Shown here in pieces: positions 50,295 to 60,164 of a DNA stretch of 64,000 nucleotides (position 1 is its first letter; each line of letters begins with the position of its first letter). The position numbers and the translations under genes are program-made. The notes beneath the pieces are model-generated. The model searched no databases and had not been told where the DNA came from. It worked only from the letters and a program-made list of their open reading frames with translations. This stretch comes from Paraburkholderia sp. BCC1884 (GTDB lineage Bacteria; Pseudomonadota; Gammaproteobacteria; Burkholderiales; Burkholderiaceae), in assembly GCF_900996225.1 (NCBI RefSeq), contig NZ_CAAJGL010000079.1:62001-126000 (forward strand). The letters run 5' to 3'.

Positions 50295-51038
50295 TCAGGC
50301 CAGGCCGCCGTTCGCGCGCAACACCTGGCCGTCCACCCATCCCGCATCCGGTCCCACCAGGAACGCCACCACGGCGGCGATATCCTCCGGTTCGCCGAGC
50401 CGTTGCAGCGGCGGCATTCTGGCGAAGGTCTGGATCTGTTCCTCGGTCTTGCCGTCGAGAAACAACGACGTGGCAATCGGGCCCGGTGCTACTGCATTGA
50501 CGGTGATGTTGCGGCCGCGTAATTCCTTGGCAAAGACCTTCGTGAACACTTCCACCGCCGCTTTGGTGGCGCTGTAGATCGCATAGCCGGGCATGTTCAT
50601 CGCGACCGTGGTGCTCGAGAAGTTGACGATGCGCCCGCCGTCGTTCATGCGTGCGGCGGCTTCGCGCAAGGTGTTGAAGGTGCCGCGCACGTTGATGTCG
50701 AAGGTCTGGTCGTACAGGGCGTCGCTGGTGTCGGCGAGCGGCATGGTCTTGAGCACGCCGGCGTTGTTGACCAGCACGTCCACCTTGCCGAGTTGCTGTT
50801 CGGTGGTCTCGAACAGGCGGCGCACTTCATCGCCCTTCGAAATATCGGCCTTTACCGCGATGGCTTTGGCGCCGGTTTCCTGAAGTTCGGCGACTAGCCT
50901 GTCCGCCTCGGCGGCACTCGACGCATAGTTGACGACGACTGCGAAACCTTCTTTCGCGAGACGCTGCGCGATCGCTGCGCCGATGCCGCGCGATGCGCCG
51001 GTCACGATGGCAACTCGAGCGTTCTGGCTGGTGTTCAT
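50295..51038 (-). CDS. Short-chain dehydrogenase (FabG-like)
   Basis: 247 aa from ATG 51038. TGASRGIG, NNAG, the catalytic serine in NFSSTT and YSATK (Tyr-x3-Lys) are present; C-terminal GWVDGQVLRANGG is usual for the 3-oxoacyl-ACP reductase-like branch. Divergent from a LysR gene that starts 137 bases upstream, its likely regulator. Confidence 0.92.
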   Translation of the reverse strand: MNTSQNARVAIVTGASRGIGAAIAQRLAKEGFAVVVNYASSAAEADRLVAELQETGAKAIAVKADISKGDEVRRLFETTEQQLGKVDVLVNNAGVLKTMPLADTSDALYDQTFDINVRGTFNTLREAAARMNDGGRIVNFSSTTVAMNMPGYAIYSATKAAVEVFTKVFAKELRGRNITVNAVAPGPIATSLFLDGKTEEQIQTFARMPPLQRLGEPEDIAAVVAFLVGPDAGWVDGQVLRANGGLA

Positions 51039-51174
51039 GATTCGCTTCCTCATAGTGGCAGTGGATGAATCGAATCATGCGCGCTTTCCCTTTCGGGATA
51101 ATCCACCTAGACTTGCCATCATCATTCCATTTACTTTAATAATTCGCGGCTCAAGCGCCGCAATGGGCGGCGAG

Positions 51175-52086
51175 ATGGATCGTTTCGAGGAAATGCGGGT
51201 GTTCGTGCGGATCGCAGAGCGGCAGAGCTTCACGCGCGCGTCGGACGACCTGCAGATTCCGCGCGCCACCGTCACCAACCTGATGAAGCGCATGGAACAG
51301 CGGCTCGGCGCGCGTCTGCTGGAGCGCACTACGCGCACCGTGCGCCTCACGCCCGACGGCGAAGCGTACTACCGTCGCTGCGTGCGTCTGATCGCGGATA
51401 TGGAGGACGCGGAGGGCTCGTTTTCGAATCTCGCGCCCAAGGGATTGCTGCGAGTCAATCTGCAAGGCACGCTGGCGCGCTACTTCGTCGTGCCCGCGTT
51501 GCCGGGATTTCTCGCGCGTTTTCCCGAGATCGAATTGATGATCGCCGAGGACGACCGGCTCGTCGATCTGGTGCGCGAGGGAATCGATTGCGTCTTGCGC
51601 GCGGGCAATCTGCAGGATTCGTCGATGGTCGGGCGGCGCGTCGCGCAGTTGCCGCAAGTGAGCGTGGCGAGCCCGGCGTATCTGGCGGCGTATGGCGAGC
51701 CTCACGATCCGGCGGCGCTGGACACGCATCGGGCGGTCAACTACGTGTCGAGCGCGACGGGCAAGGCGGTGTCGCTCGAATTCAGCGTCGGCGGGCGCTT
51801 GACCTCGGTGGTGTTGCCGTCGGCGGTGTCGGTGTCGGGCGCAGACCTCTACACCGGCGCGGCCGTGGCCGGGCTCGGCATCGTCCAGGTGCCGCACTAT
51901 CGTGTCGCGGGTGAATTGGCGGCGGGGCAGTTGAAGATCATCCTGGCCGCTTTTCCGCCGCCGCCGATGCCGGTTTCCGTGCTGTATCCGCAGAGCCGGC
52001 AATTGTCGTCGCGCGTGCGGGTGTTCGCGCAGTGGTTGCGCGAGATCTTCGATGCGGCGGATGTGAGCGGTAACGGCGCGGGGTGA
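51175..52086 (+). CDS. LysR-family regulator
   Basis: 303 aa. HTH SFTRASDDLQIPRATVTNLM; effector domain ~90-290 with VREGIDCVLRAG. CrgA-like subgroup. ATG 51175 taken; 51163 is an in-frame alternative. Divergent from the SDR gene and probably represses or activates it. Confidence 0.9.
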   Translation: MDRFEEMRVFVRIAERQSFTRASDDLQIPRATVTNLMKRMEQRLGARLLERTTRTVRLTPDGEAYYRRCVRLIADMEDAEGSFSNLAPKGLLRVNLQGTLARYFVVPALPGFLARFPEIELMIAEDDRLVDLVREGIDCVLRAGNLQDSSMVGRRVAQLPQVSVASPAYLAAYGEPHDPAALDTHRAVNYVSSATGKAVSLEFSVGGRLTSVVLPSAVSVSGADLYTGAAVAGLGIVQVPHYRVAGELAAGQLKIILAAFPPPPMPVSVLYPQSRQLSSRVRVFAQWLREIFDAADVSGNGAG

Positions 52087-52158
52087 AAGGCCGCGCCGTC
52101 TTCAACCCACGACCCGCCGGGGCCCGCTGCCGCGGCGCTTTCGCCGGTTATTCGCTGG

Positions 52159-53142
52159 TTATTCCCCGAGCCGCGCACGATCATGCGGCGCCGGGAAATC
52201 CTGCAGCGGACCGAGCGGCACGATGCCGGTCGGGTTGATGCTGCGGTGGCTCTCGTAGTAATGCCGCTTGATATGCGCAAAATCGACTGTCTGCGCGACG
52301 CCCGGCAGTTGATAGATGTCCCGCGTGTAGGCCGACAGATTCGGGTAATCGGCGATGCGGCGCAGATTGCATTTGAAGTGGCCGACATACACCGCGTCGA
52401 AGCGGATCAGCGTGGTGAAGAGCCGGATATCGGCTTCGGTCAGTTGCGCGCCGGTCAGGTAGCGTTGCGTGGTGAGTTGCGTTTCGAGCCAGTCGAGCGT
52501 GTCGAAGAGCGGGGTGACGGCTTCTTCGTACGCCTGCTGGGTCGTTGCGAAACCGGCTTTGTACACGCCATTGTTCAGCGTGTCGTAGACCCGCGCGTTG
52601 ATCTCGTCGATACGCGCGCGCAGCGGCGGCGGATAAAAGTCGCCGGGCGTGGCGCCGATGTCGTCGAAAGCCGAATTCAGCATGCGGATGATTTCCGACG
52701 ACTCGTTATTCACGATCGTGCCGCGCTCTTTGTCCCACAGGATGGGCACGGTGACGCGGCCGGTATAGTGCGGATCGGCGGCCGTATAGACCTGGTGCAG
52801 CAGCGTCGCATGGTTGACGTCGTCGGGCACGACGCCGGGACCGTCCGCGAAGGTCCAGCCGTTCTCCAGCATCAGCCAATGCACCACCGAGACGTCGATC
52901 ATTGCTTCCAGTCCCTTCAGTGCCCGCACGATCAGCGTGCGGTGCGCCCACGGGCAGGCGAGGCTCACGTACAGGTGGTAGCGTCCGGCCTGCGCCGCGA
53001 AGCCGCCGCTGCCGCTCGGGCCCGCGGCGCCGTCCGCCGTCACCCAGTTGCGAAACGCCGCGTCCTTGCGCACGAAGCGTCCGCCGGTCGACTTGGTGTC
53101 GTACCAGCTGTCCTGCCATTGCCCATTCACCAGAAGTCCCAT
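52159..53142 (-). CDS. yqjG: Glutathionyl-hydroquinone reductase
   Basis: 327 aa. Active-site Cys63 in SLACPWAHR and the glutathione-binding ESSEIIRMLN. The second, helical domain has ADIRLFTTLIRFDAVYVGHFKCN, the Xi-class (ECM4/YqjG) signature. Reduces glutathionyl-quinones formed during aromatic degradation, cytosolic. AGGAGC six bases before the ATG. Divergent from a LysR gene 99 bases away, its likely regulator. Confidence 0.93.
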   Translation of the reverse strand: MGLLVNGQWQDSWYDTKSTGGRFVRKDAAFRNWVTADGAAGPSGSGGFAAQAGRYHLYVSLACPWAHRTLIVRALKGLEAMIDVSVVHWLMLENGWTFADGPGVVPDDVNHATLLHQVYTAADPHYTGRVTVPILWDKERGTIVNNESSEIIRMLNSAFDDIGATPGDFYPPPLRARIDEINARVYDTLNNGVYKAGFATTQQAYEEAVTPLFDTLDWLETQLTTQRYLTGAQLTEADIRLFTTLIRFDAVYVGHFKCNLRRIADYPNLSAYTRDIYQLPGVAQTVDFAHIKRHYYESHRSINPTGIVPLGPLQDFPAPHDRARLGE

Positions 53143-53241
53143 CGCGACGCTCCTTATGCGTGTGCCATGACAGCCATGATGGACCATTGCAAGCGCCATG
53201 CCGTACCATCTTTCCGATGAACTCGTTCGAAGGAATGGAAC

Positions 53242-54165
53242 ATGTTGTCAGAAGACGAACTGGCTCTGCTCGACGCGATTCGCGAAACCGGTAGCCTGTC
53301 ACGCGCGGCGGCGCGCCTCGGCAAGGCGCCGTCGACGGTGTCGCATGCCGCCCGGCAACTCGAAACACGCTTCGACGCCTTGCTGTTCGACCGGCGCCGC
53401 TATCGCCTGCAACTGACCCCCGCCGGCCAGCTGCTCGCCGACGAAGCCGCGCGTCTGATGCTCGACATGTCGCGCATGACACAGCGCGTACGGCAGATCG
53501 CAAGCGGTTGGGAAGACCGTCTCTGGGTGGTCACGGACGAGATTCTCGAATTCGAACTGCTAATGCCCGTGGTGCGCGCGTTCGACGCGCTCGACTCCGG
53601 CGTCAAACTGCGCTTCACGCACGAAGTCTTGAGCGGCACATGGGAGGCATTGCGCGACGGCCGCGCCGATCTGATCGTCGGCGCCACCAACGAGCCGCCG
53701 GCGATTCCCGGCTTGCGCTGGTTCGAACTCGGCGTGATGGAGTGGGTGTTCGCGGTGTCGCCGCGCCATCCGCTGGCGGGCGTCGAAGGGCCGCTCGGAC
53801 GTGAGCGGATCATCGAGCATCGCGCGGTCGTGGTGGCGGATTCGTCGCGCGCGACGGCGGGGCGTGCGTATGGTTTGATCGGCGGGCAGGTATCGCTGGC
53901 GGTGCCGTCCATGCGCGCCAAGATTCTCGCGCAACGCGACGGCCTCGGCGTGGGCTGGTTGCCGCGTCAGCGGGTGGCGTCGCTATTGAAGCGCGGGGAG
54001 CTGATCGAAAAAGTCACGGCCGATCCGCGCGAGCCGAACGTGCTGTATGTCGCCTGGCGCGGCGATCACGAGGGCCGCGCACTGCAATGGTGGCTCGACC
54101 AGTTGCGGCAACCGCGGCTCGCCAAACGCCTCGTGCGCGGCGTGGATATGATCATCGGCGCGTGA
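53242..54165 (+). CDS. LysR-family regulator
   Basis: 307 aa. HTH ALLDAIRETGSLSRAAARLGKAPSTVSHAARQLE (outline: SLSRAAARLGKAPSTVSHAA); effector domain to ~300. AllS/YhaJ-like subgroup. Divergent from yqjG; the 99-bp gap would hold the shared operator. Confidence 0.9.
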   Translation: MLSEDELALLDAIRETGSLSRAAARLGKAPSTVSHAARQLETRFDALLFDRRRYRLQLTPAGQLLADEAARLMLDMSRMTQRVRQIASGWEDRLWVVTDEILEFELLMPVVRAFDALDSGVKLRFTHEVLSGTWEALRDGRADLIVGATNEPPAIPGLRWFELGVMEWVFAVSPRHPLAGVEGPLGRERIIEHRAVVVADSSRATAGRAYGLIGGQVSLAVPSMRAKILAQRDGLGVGWLPRQRVASLLKRGELIEKVTADPREPNVLYVAWRGDHEGRALQWWLDQLRQPRLAKRLVRGVDMIIGA

Positions 54166-54243
54166 CAGGCCTTCTCGTGGGATCATACGCACCGTGCCGG
54201 GCGATTCGGCTCGTGCACGATCAGTGATAACAGGAGCAGGGCG

Positions 54244-54561
54244 ATGATCGATGGATTGGTGGGCGGGCGGTTGTATGGCGAGGCGCAGATTCGCACGGGG
54301 CAGAACGGCAGGCGTTTTGTCACCTGCAAGGTGCGCGCAACCACCAATGACGGCGACACGATTTTCGTCAATGTGATTGCTTTCGACGACGACGTGCAAA
54401 CCGCGTTGCTGGCATTGGCCGACGCGGACAGCGTCGCGCTGAGCGGCACTATCACCCCGAAGGTGTGGACCGACAAGAACGGCCTCGTCAAGCCGGCCGT
54501 GGACATGATCGCCCATCGTCTGCTGACCGCTTACGACGGACGCCGCGAAGGCGAAGCCTGA
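54244..54561 (+). CDS. Short SSB-like OB-fold protein
   Basis: 105 aa. OB-fold core with GGRLYGEAQIR, FVTCKVRA, TIFVNVIAFD and ALSGTITPKVW; aligns with the DNA-binding half of SSB. The acidic C-terminal tip (DDDIPF-type) that recruits partners in canonical SSB is absent. Probably an accessory paralogue rather than the essential ssb. Its last 31 bases overlap the end of the opposite LysR gene. Confidence 0.8.
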   Translation: MIDGLVGGRLYGEAQIRTGQNGRRFVTCKVRATTNDGDTIFVNVIAFDDDVQTALLALADADSVALSGTITPKVWTDKNGLVKPAVDMIAHRLLTAYDGRREGEA

Positions 54562-55457
54562 AGCGCTTTGCGCGGCTCGCCGCCGGCGTCCCTGAGGTAA
54601 TCGACGAAGCGGTCCGCGACCGGCTCCGCATCGCCGCTTCTGCGCAACAGCAACACCTGCGATAACAGCGTGTCGCCCTTCAACGGCAGAAAACAGACCC
54701 GTGGGTCCTGCACCTGGCGCAACGTATAGGGCACCAGCGCGACGCCCATGCCGAAGCCGACCATCGTCACCACGGTTTGCCACAAGCGGGCCTCGTGGCG
54801 GATCAACGGACTAAACCCGGCGCCGACGCACTGCGCGATGATCAGATCGTGATAATGCGGCGACACGGTGCGCGGAAACAGGATGAACGGCTCCTGTGCC
54901 AACGCCGCCAGATCGATCTTGCGCTTGCCGGCCAGCGGATGATCGACCGGCAGGCAACATAGAAACGGCTCGGAAAACATCGGTGTGGAAATCACATCGG
55001 ATGGGAAGTTGCCCCAATGCGCGCAACCCATGTCGATCTGCATGCGCTGGATTGCATGCACCTGCTCGCTGGTATTCATTTCCTTCAGGACGATTTCGAC
55101 ACCCGGATAATCGGCCTCGAAACGGCTCACCGCCTGCGGCATACCGCGGTACAGCATCGAGTTCACGAAACCGATCCGTAGACGCCCCGCGAGTCCGTGC
55201 GCGGAACGCACCGTGATGCGTTCCGCCTCGCTTGCCTGTAACAACAGGCGGCGCGCCTCGCCGAGCAGCACCTGGCCGGCATTGGTCAGCGAAACCGTTT
55301 TGTTGTTGCGCGCGAGCAGTTGCACGCCGAGTTGCTCTTCGAATTTGCGAATGTCGAAGCTGAGCGCGGGCTGCGAAATGAAGAGCCGCTTGGCCGCGCG
55401 GCCGAAATGCAATTCCTCGGCGACCGCCACGAAATAGCGCAATTGCTTCAGGTCCAC
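54531..55457 (-). CDS. LysR-family regulator of the CoA-transferase cluster
   Basis: 308 aa. HTH HFGRAAKRLFISQPALSFDIRKFEEQLG (outline: FGRAAKRLFISQPALSFDI); effector domain with the ligand-pocket pattern LCCLPVDHPLAGK. The first strand of the operon it faces starts 108 bases upstream on the other strand. A LysR-box (T-N11-A) is in the shared gap. Likely activator of the catabolic genes 55566-61682. Confidence 0.9.
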   Translation of the reverse strand: MDLKQLRYFVAVAEELHFGRAAKRLFISQPALSFDIRKFEEQLGVQLLARNNKTVSLTNAGQVLLGEARRLLLQASEAERITVRSAHGLAGRLRIGFVNSMLYRGMPQAVSRFEADYPGVEIVLKEMNTSEQVHAIQRMQIDMGCAHWGNFPSDVISTPMFSEPFLCCLPVDHPLAGKRKIDLAALAQEPFILFPRTVSPHYHDLIIAQCVGAGFSPLIRHEARLWQTVVTMVGFGMGVALVPYTLRQVQDPRVCFLPLKGDTLLSQVLLLRRSGDAEPVADRFVDYLRDAGGEPRKALQASPSRRPS

Positions 55458-55477
55458 GGCGGTCTCCTCGTTCCGAT

Positions 55478-55496
55478 CGATAAGCTGCGTCTATCG
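55478..55496. promoter_or_regulatory. LysR box between the divergent LysR and acyl-CoA dehydrogenase genes
   Basis: CGATA (55478-55482) and TATCG (55492-55496) form an inverted repeat with ATA-N9-TAT, i.e. T-N11-A, the LysR consensus. A second ATAAG...GATTAT-like site follows at about 55504-55525. Confidence 0.5.
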
Positions 55497-55565
55497 TACC
55501 GGATATAAGTTGTATTAGACGATTATCGAAGCCGCTTCTATGCTGCATCCACAAAGGAGACAAGC

Positions 55566-57332
55566 ATGAGCGATTTCACCGCGCAGCCGGCATACGGCGC
55601 GTCCAACATTCCCGACAGCCGGGGCCTCAACTTTTTCACGAACGATCCCGACTTTGCGGGCCTGCTCAGGCTGCATCTCGGCGACACCCTGTTTCAGGAA
55701 CTCGAGAGCCAGCTGGTTTCGCTGGGACAGCGTGCCTCGGATGAACTCGATATCTGGGCGCTGTCCGCCGATAAAAATCCGCCTCAATTGCGGCATCGCA
55801 CGCGGCGTGGCGAAGCGCTCCAGAGTATCGACAAGCATCCGGATTACGTCGCGCTCGAACGCGTGGCTTATGCGGAGTTAGGTCTGGCGTCGATGAGCCA
55901 CGCCACCGTGGACGGCAAAAAAGCGCCGCCGCCGCTCGTCAAATATGCGCTGACCTTCCTCTTCGTGCAGGCGGAATTCGGCTTGTGCTGTCCCGTCAGC
56001 ATGACCGATTCGCTCACGCGCACATTGCGCAAGTTCGGGGCGCCCGAACTGGTCGCACGTTTTCTGCCGATGCTCGCCTCGCGCGATTTCGACACGCTGT
56101 TTCAGGGGGCCATGTTCATGACCGAACAGGCGGCGGGCTCCGACGTCGCGCGCATTGCGACACGCGCAGCCTGGGAGGACGACACGCACGGCGAGAAAGG
56201 CTGGCGTCTGTACGGCGATAAATGGTTCTGCTCGAACGCCGACGCCGACCTGGCGATGGTGCTCGCGCGGGTCGACGATGCGCCACCGGGCATCAACGGC
56301 CTCGGCTTGTTCCTGCTGCCGAAAACGCTGCCGGACGGCACGCTTAATCACTACCGGATCGTGCGTCTGAAGGACAAGCTCGGCAGTCGCTCGATGGCGA
56401 GCGGCGAGATCGTGCTGGAAGGCGCGCTCGCGTATCTGATCGGCGAAGTGGGGCGTGGTTTTCATCAGATGGCCGACATGATCAACATGTCGCGTCTGTC
56501 GAACGGCGTGCGGGCAGCGGGCTTGATGCGACGTGCGTTGACCGAGGCGCTGCATGTCGCGCGCAATCGCGAGGCGTTCGGCCGCAAGCTGATCGACATG
56601 CCCCTGATGCAGCGTCAGTTGCTCAAGATGATGTTGCCGGCCGAACAGGCTCGTTCGATGTTCATGCAGATCGCCATGCTGCTGGAAAAGGCCGACGCGG
56701 GCGACCGGCAAGCAGCCAAATGCGTGCGCATTCTCACGCCGCTGATCAAGTTCCGCGCCTGCCGCGACGCGCGCCGCGTGACCGGCGACGCGATGGAAGT
56801 GCGCGGCGGCACCGGCTATATCGAAGAATGGAGCGACGCGCGGCTCGTGCGCGACGCGCATCTCGGCTCGATCTGGGAAGGCACCAGCAACATCGTCGCG
56901 CTCGACGTCGCACGTGCGGCGAAACGCGACGGCGCGCTCGAACCGTTGCGCACGTATTTGCAGGACCTGCTCGGCACGGCGGGTTTGCCCGCGACGAGCC
57001 TCGCGCTGCTGCGCTCGACGCTGACGCGCGCCTGCGATGCGTTGATGAGCGTCGCCGAATCCGGCCATGACGAATGGGTGCGTCAGGCGGGGAGCGCGCT
57101 GTATCACGTGAGCACGGCGGTGCTGATGGCCTGCGAAGGCATGCGCCTCGCGCCGGATTATCGGCGTCTTGCGTTGAGTCATCTGATTCTGCGTCACAAG
57201 CTGTTGCCATTCGATCCGCTCGACGTGCAGGGCGCACCGGACGAAGGCGCGGTGCTCGACGCATTGGTCAACGGGCGCAGCGTCACGCTGGAGCAGGCGC
57301 AGGCAATATTGCCGGCAGGGAGTGTGCAATGA
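55566..57332 (+). CDS. Acyl-CoA dehydrogenase, AidB-like
   Basis: 588 aa, longer than MCAD-type enzymes and close to AidB. FAD-binding and substrate pattern FMTEQAAGSDVA, LPKTLPDGTLNHYRIVRLKDKLGSRSMASGE (in outline: FLLPKTLPDGT, KLGSRSMASGE), the helical REAFGRKLIDMPLMQRQL, and the glutamate in SIWEGTSNIV for alpha-proton removal. AAGGAGA upstream. First gene of a rightward cluster with CoA-transferase, transporter and racemase-like protein; its stop overlaps the next start (ATGA). Confidence 0.9.
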   Translation: MSDFTAQPAYGASNIPDSRGLNFFTNDPDFAGLLRLHLGDTLFQELESQLVSLGQRASDELDIWALSADKNPPQLRHRTRRGEALQSIDKHPDYVALERVAYAELGLASMSHATVDGKKAPPPLVKYALTFLFVQAEFGLCCPVSMTDSLTRTLRKFGAPELVARFLPMLASRDFDTLFQGAMFMTEQAAGSDVARIATRAAWEDDTHGEKGWRLYGDKWFCSNADADLAMVLARVDDAPPGINGLGLFLLPKTLPDGTLNHYRIVRLKDKLGSRSMASGEIVLEGALAYLIGEVGRGFHQMADMINMSRLSNGVRAAGLMRRALTEALHVARNREAFGRKLIDMPLMQRQLLKMMLPAEQARSMFMQIAMLLEKADAGDRQAAKCVRILTPLIKFRACRDARRVTGDAMEVRGGTGYIEEWSDARLVRDAHLGSIWEGTSNIVALDVARAAKRDGALEPLRTYLQDLLGTAGLPATSLALLRSTLTRACDALMSVAESGHDEWVRQAGSALYHVSTAVLMACEGMRLAPDYRRLALSHLILRHKLLPFDPLDVQGAPDEGAVLDALVNGRSVTLEQAQAILPAGSVQ

Positions 57333-58564
57333 CCGCAACCCTCGACAGCGGCGTACAACGTCCGCAAGGCGCGCTGCAAGGCATCAAGGTGATCGACTTG
57401 AGTCGCGTATTGGGCGGCCCGTACTGCACGCAGGCGCTCGCCGATCACGGTGCTACGGTAGTCAAGCTCGAACCGCCCGACGGCGACGAAACCCGTGGCT
57501 GGGGCCCGCCGTTCTATGGCGACACCGCGTGGTACTTCGCGGGCGTGAACCGCAACAAGCAGGGCATCGCCATCGACCTCTCACGCGACGAAGGCCGCGC
57601 GATTCTCTGGAAGTTGCTCGAAGACGCCGACGTGCTGGTCGAAAACTTCAAGCCCGGCACGCTGGCGCGCTGGGGCATGGACTACGAGCGCGATCTGCGC
57701 GAGCGCTTTCCCAAACTGATCCATTGCGCGGTGTCGGGCTTTGGCCCGGATGGTCCGCTCGGCGGCTTGCCCGGTTACGACGCCGCGATTCAGGCGATGA
57801 CCGGCCTGATGAGCGTCAACGGCGAGCGCGACGGCCCGGCTACGCGGGTCGGCTTGCCGGTGGTCGACATGGTGACCGGCCTGAACGCGCTTGCCGGCAT
57901 CCTGCTCGCGCTGGCCGAGCGGGTGAAGAGCGGGCGCGGGCAGTCGATCGATATCGCCTTGTACGACTGCGGCGTGTCGCTGCTGCATCCGCATCTGCCG
58001 AATTATTTCGGCTCGGGGCGCACTCCGCAGCGTAGCGGCAACGCGCATCCCAACATCACGCCTTACGACAGCTATTGCACCGCCACTGCACCGATCTTCC
58101 TCGCGGTAGGCAACGACCGGCAATTCGCGCGATTGTGCGCGCATCTCGGCGCACCTGAACTCGCCGACGATCCGCGCTATGTGGACAATCGCAGCCGCTG
58201 CGCGCATCGCGAGCCTTTGAAAGCGGCGCTCGAAAGCCTGCTGGCAGCGCACGACTGCGAGCCGCTCGCGCATGCGTTGATCAACGCGGGTGTGCCGTGC
58301 GGCCCCGTGCAAACGGTCGATGTGGTGGCGCGCCATCCGCACACTTTGCATCGCGGCATGGTGGTCGAACTGGGCGAGTATCGCGGCACCGCATCGCCGA
58401 TCAAGCTGTCGCGCACGCCAGCTTCCTATCGCAGCGCGCCACCCGCGCTCGGCGCGGACACGCGCGAAGTGCTCGACGGCCTGGGTATCGACGCAGCTAC
58501 GCAGCAGCAATTGTTCGAAGCGGGCGTCCTCAAGGGCGAATTGGAAAAAGCCCGGACGCCGTGA
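57329..58564 (+). CDS. Family III (CaiB/Frc-like) CoA-transferase
   Basis: 411 aa from ATG 57329 (ATGA overlap). Pattern VIDLSRVLGGPYCTQALADHGA, VKLEPPDGDETRGWGPP, GYDAAIQAMTGLMSVNG with the aspartate that forms the acyl anhydride, and NAHPNITPYDSY. Transfers CoA to a carboxylic acid, activating it for the dehydrogenase upstream. Substrate probably a dicarboxylic or branched acid imported by the neighbouring transporter. Confidence 0.92.
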   Translation: MTATLDSGVQRPQGALQGIKVIDLSRVLGGPYCTQALADHGATVVKLEPPDGDETRGWGPPFYGDTAWYFAGVNRNKQGIAIDLSRDEGRAILWKLLEDADVLVENFKPGTLARWGMDYERDLRERFPKLIHCAVSGFGPDGPLGGLPGYDAAIQAMTGLMSVNGERDGPATRVGLPVVDMVTGLNALAGILLALAERVKSGRGQSIDIALYDCGVSLLHPHLPNYFGSGRTPQRSGNAHPNITPYDSYCTATAPIFLAVGNDRQFARLCAHLGAPELADDPRYVDNRSRCAHREPLKAALESLLAAHDCEPLAHALINAGVPCGPVQTVDVVARHPHTLHRGMVVELGEYRGTASPIKLSRTPASYRSAPPALGADTREVLDGLGIDAATQQQLFEAGVLKGELEKARTP

Positions 58565-58638
58565 TTTTCCCTGCTGTTTCCCGGTTAGCGGCACGCAGAG
58601 GCTGCGCCACCCAAAACAACGATTCTGGAGACACCGAC

Positions 58639-59952
58639 ATGAACCGCGAATCAGACGAACACGCCGCCGTCCGGCAACCGACCCGCGCCGCAGCCGCGGC
58701 CTTCGTCGGCACGACCATCGAGTGGTATGACTTTTATATCTATGCCACGGCGTCCGCGCTGATTTTCGGCAAGCTGTTCTTTCCCGGCAGCGATCCGTTC
58801 TTCGCGACGTTGGCTTCGTTCGGCACCTTCGCGGTGGGCTTTTTCGCGCGGCCGTTCGGTGGCCTCGTGTTCGGGCATCTGGGCGACCGCATCGGTCGCA
58901 AGAAGGCCCTCGTCGCGACGCTGGCGATCATGGGCGTCGGCACGGTCGGCATTGGTTTCCTGCCCACCTATGCCAGTGCGGGCATCTGGGCGCCGGTCCT
59001 GCTCGTGCTGCTGCGCGTCGCACAGGGCGTCGCGATCGGCGGCGAGTGGGGCGGCGCGGTGCTGATGGCGAGCGAACATGCGCCGCAAGGACGTCGCACT
59101 TTCTTCGCGTCGTTCGCGCAACTCGGCAGTCCGGCCGGACTGATTCTCTCGCTGGTGGCGTTTCGCGCGGTGGCGTCGATGGATAAGGCGGCGTTTCTCA
59201 GCTGGGGCTGGCGCTTGCCGTTCATCGCAAGCGCAGTGCTGCTGGTGGTCGGCCTGCTGATCCGCGCGGGCGTCGACGAATCGCCGGAATTCAAGGCGCT
59301 CAAGGCGCAGCGACGCGTCGCCGCGTTGCCGGTCGCCGAAGTGGTGCGCGACGCGTGGCGCACCTTGTTGTTATGCCTGGGCGCGAACGTGATCGGGGTG
59401 GCGGGCGCGTGGTTCGTCAACACCTTCATGCTCAATTACACGACCCAGACCCTGGGCCTCGACCGCTCGCTGATTCTCGACTGTCTGTTCGTGGTGGCGT
59501 TCATTCAGTTGTTTACACAACTGGGCTCGGGATGGTTCGCGCAACGCATCGGCACGGGCCGCTTCCTGAAGGGTGCGGCGGCGCTCGCGATGCTCTCGCC
59601 TTATCCGATGTTCGCGCTCGTCTCGACCGGTCGGCCGGTGGCGATCGTAATCGGCATTGCGCTCGCGGTGATGTGCATGTCGAGTTCGTACGCGGTGATG
59701 GCGGGCTTCATGTCGACGGCCTTCCCCGTGCGCGTCCGCTATTCGGCGATTTCATTGTCGTACCAGGTCTGCGCGGCATTGGCCGGCGGTTTGACGCCGC
59801 TGATCGGCACCGTGCTCGCGCACCGCTATCCGGGCGCGTGGTGGCCGCTGGCCGTGTTCTACAGCGTGCTGGCCGGGATCTCGCTGGTATGCATCGGCAC
59901 GCTCGAGCGTCGCAAACGCGGCGCGGCGCCTGCCATGGCGGAGGTCGCCTGA
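58639..59952 (+). CDS. MHS-family (MFS) transporter
   Basis: 437 aa, twelve membrane segments. FVGTTIEWYDFYIYATASAL in segment 1, GHLGDRIGRKKALV at loop 2-3, and RVAQGVAIGGEWGGAVLM are MHS signatures. Imports an organic acid with protons. Follows the CoA-transferase by 74 bp with TGGAGA before the ATG, so probably the uptake system of the pathway. Confidence 0.9.
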   Translation: MNRESDEHAAVRQPTRAAAAAFVGTTIEWYDFYIYATASALIFGKLFFPGSDPFFATLASFGTFAVGFFARPFGGLVFGHLGDRIGRKKALVATLAIMGVGTVGIGFLPTYASAGIWAPVLLVLLRVAQGVAIGGEWGGAVLMASEHAPQGRRTFFASFAQLGSPAGLILSLVAFRAVASMDKAAFLSWGWRLPFIASAVLLVVGLLIRAGVDESPEFKALKAQRRVAALPVAEVVRDAWRTLLLCLGANVIGVAGAWFVNTFMLNYTTQTLGLDRSLILDCLFVVAFIQLFTQLGSGWFAQRIGTGRFLKGAAALAMLSPYPMFALVSTGRPVAIVIGIALAVMCMSSSYAVMAGFMSTAFPVRVRYSAISLSYQVCAALAGGLTPLIGTVLAHRYPGAWWPLAVFYSVLAGISLVCIGTLERRKRGAAPAMAEVA

Positions 59953-60164
59953 GGGGGCCGGGAACGATTGCCGTTAGGGCCACTGGGCAAAGTGGCTGCA
60001 AAGGCTTGCTGCAAAAGTTCGCTGCTGGCGCTCGCTGCAAAACGTAAGGAAATGCGGGTTCGTGGTTAACCCCACGTCATACTCGGTCGACATAATGTCA
60101 TCCTCAGGCGCACAAAAGCCGCCTACCATCGAGGCAGGCGGAGAAAACGACAGGGGAAGTCATC

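Noticed and set aside
54244-54561. The essential ssb gene next to uvrA, as in many Proteobacteria.
   Set aside because: It is 7 kb from the uvrA-type gene, only 105 aa, and lacks the acidic C-terminal tip.
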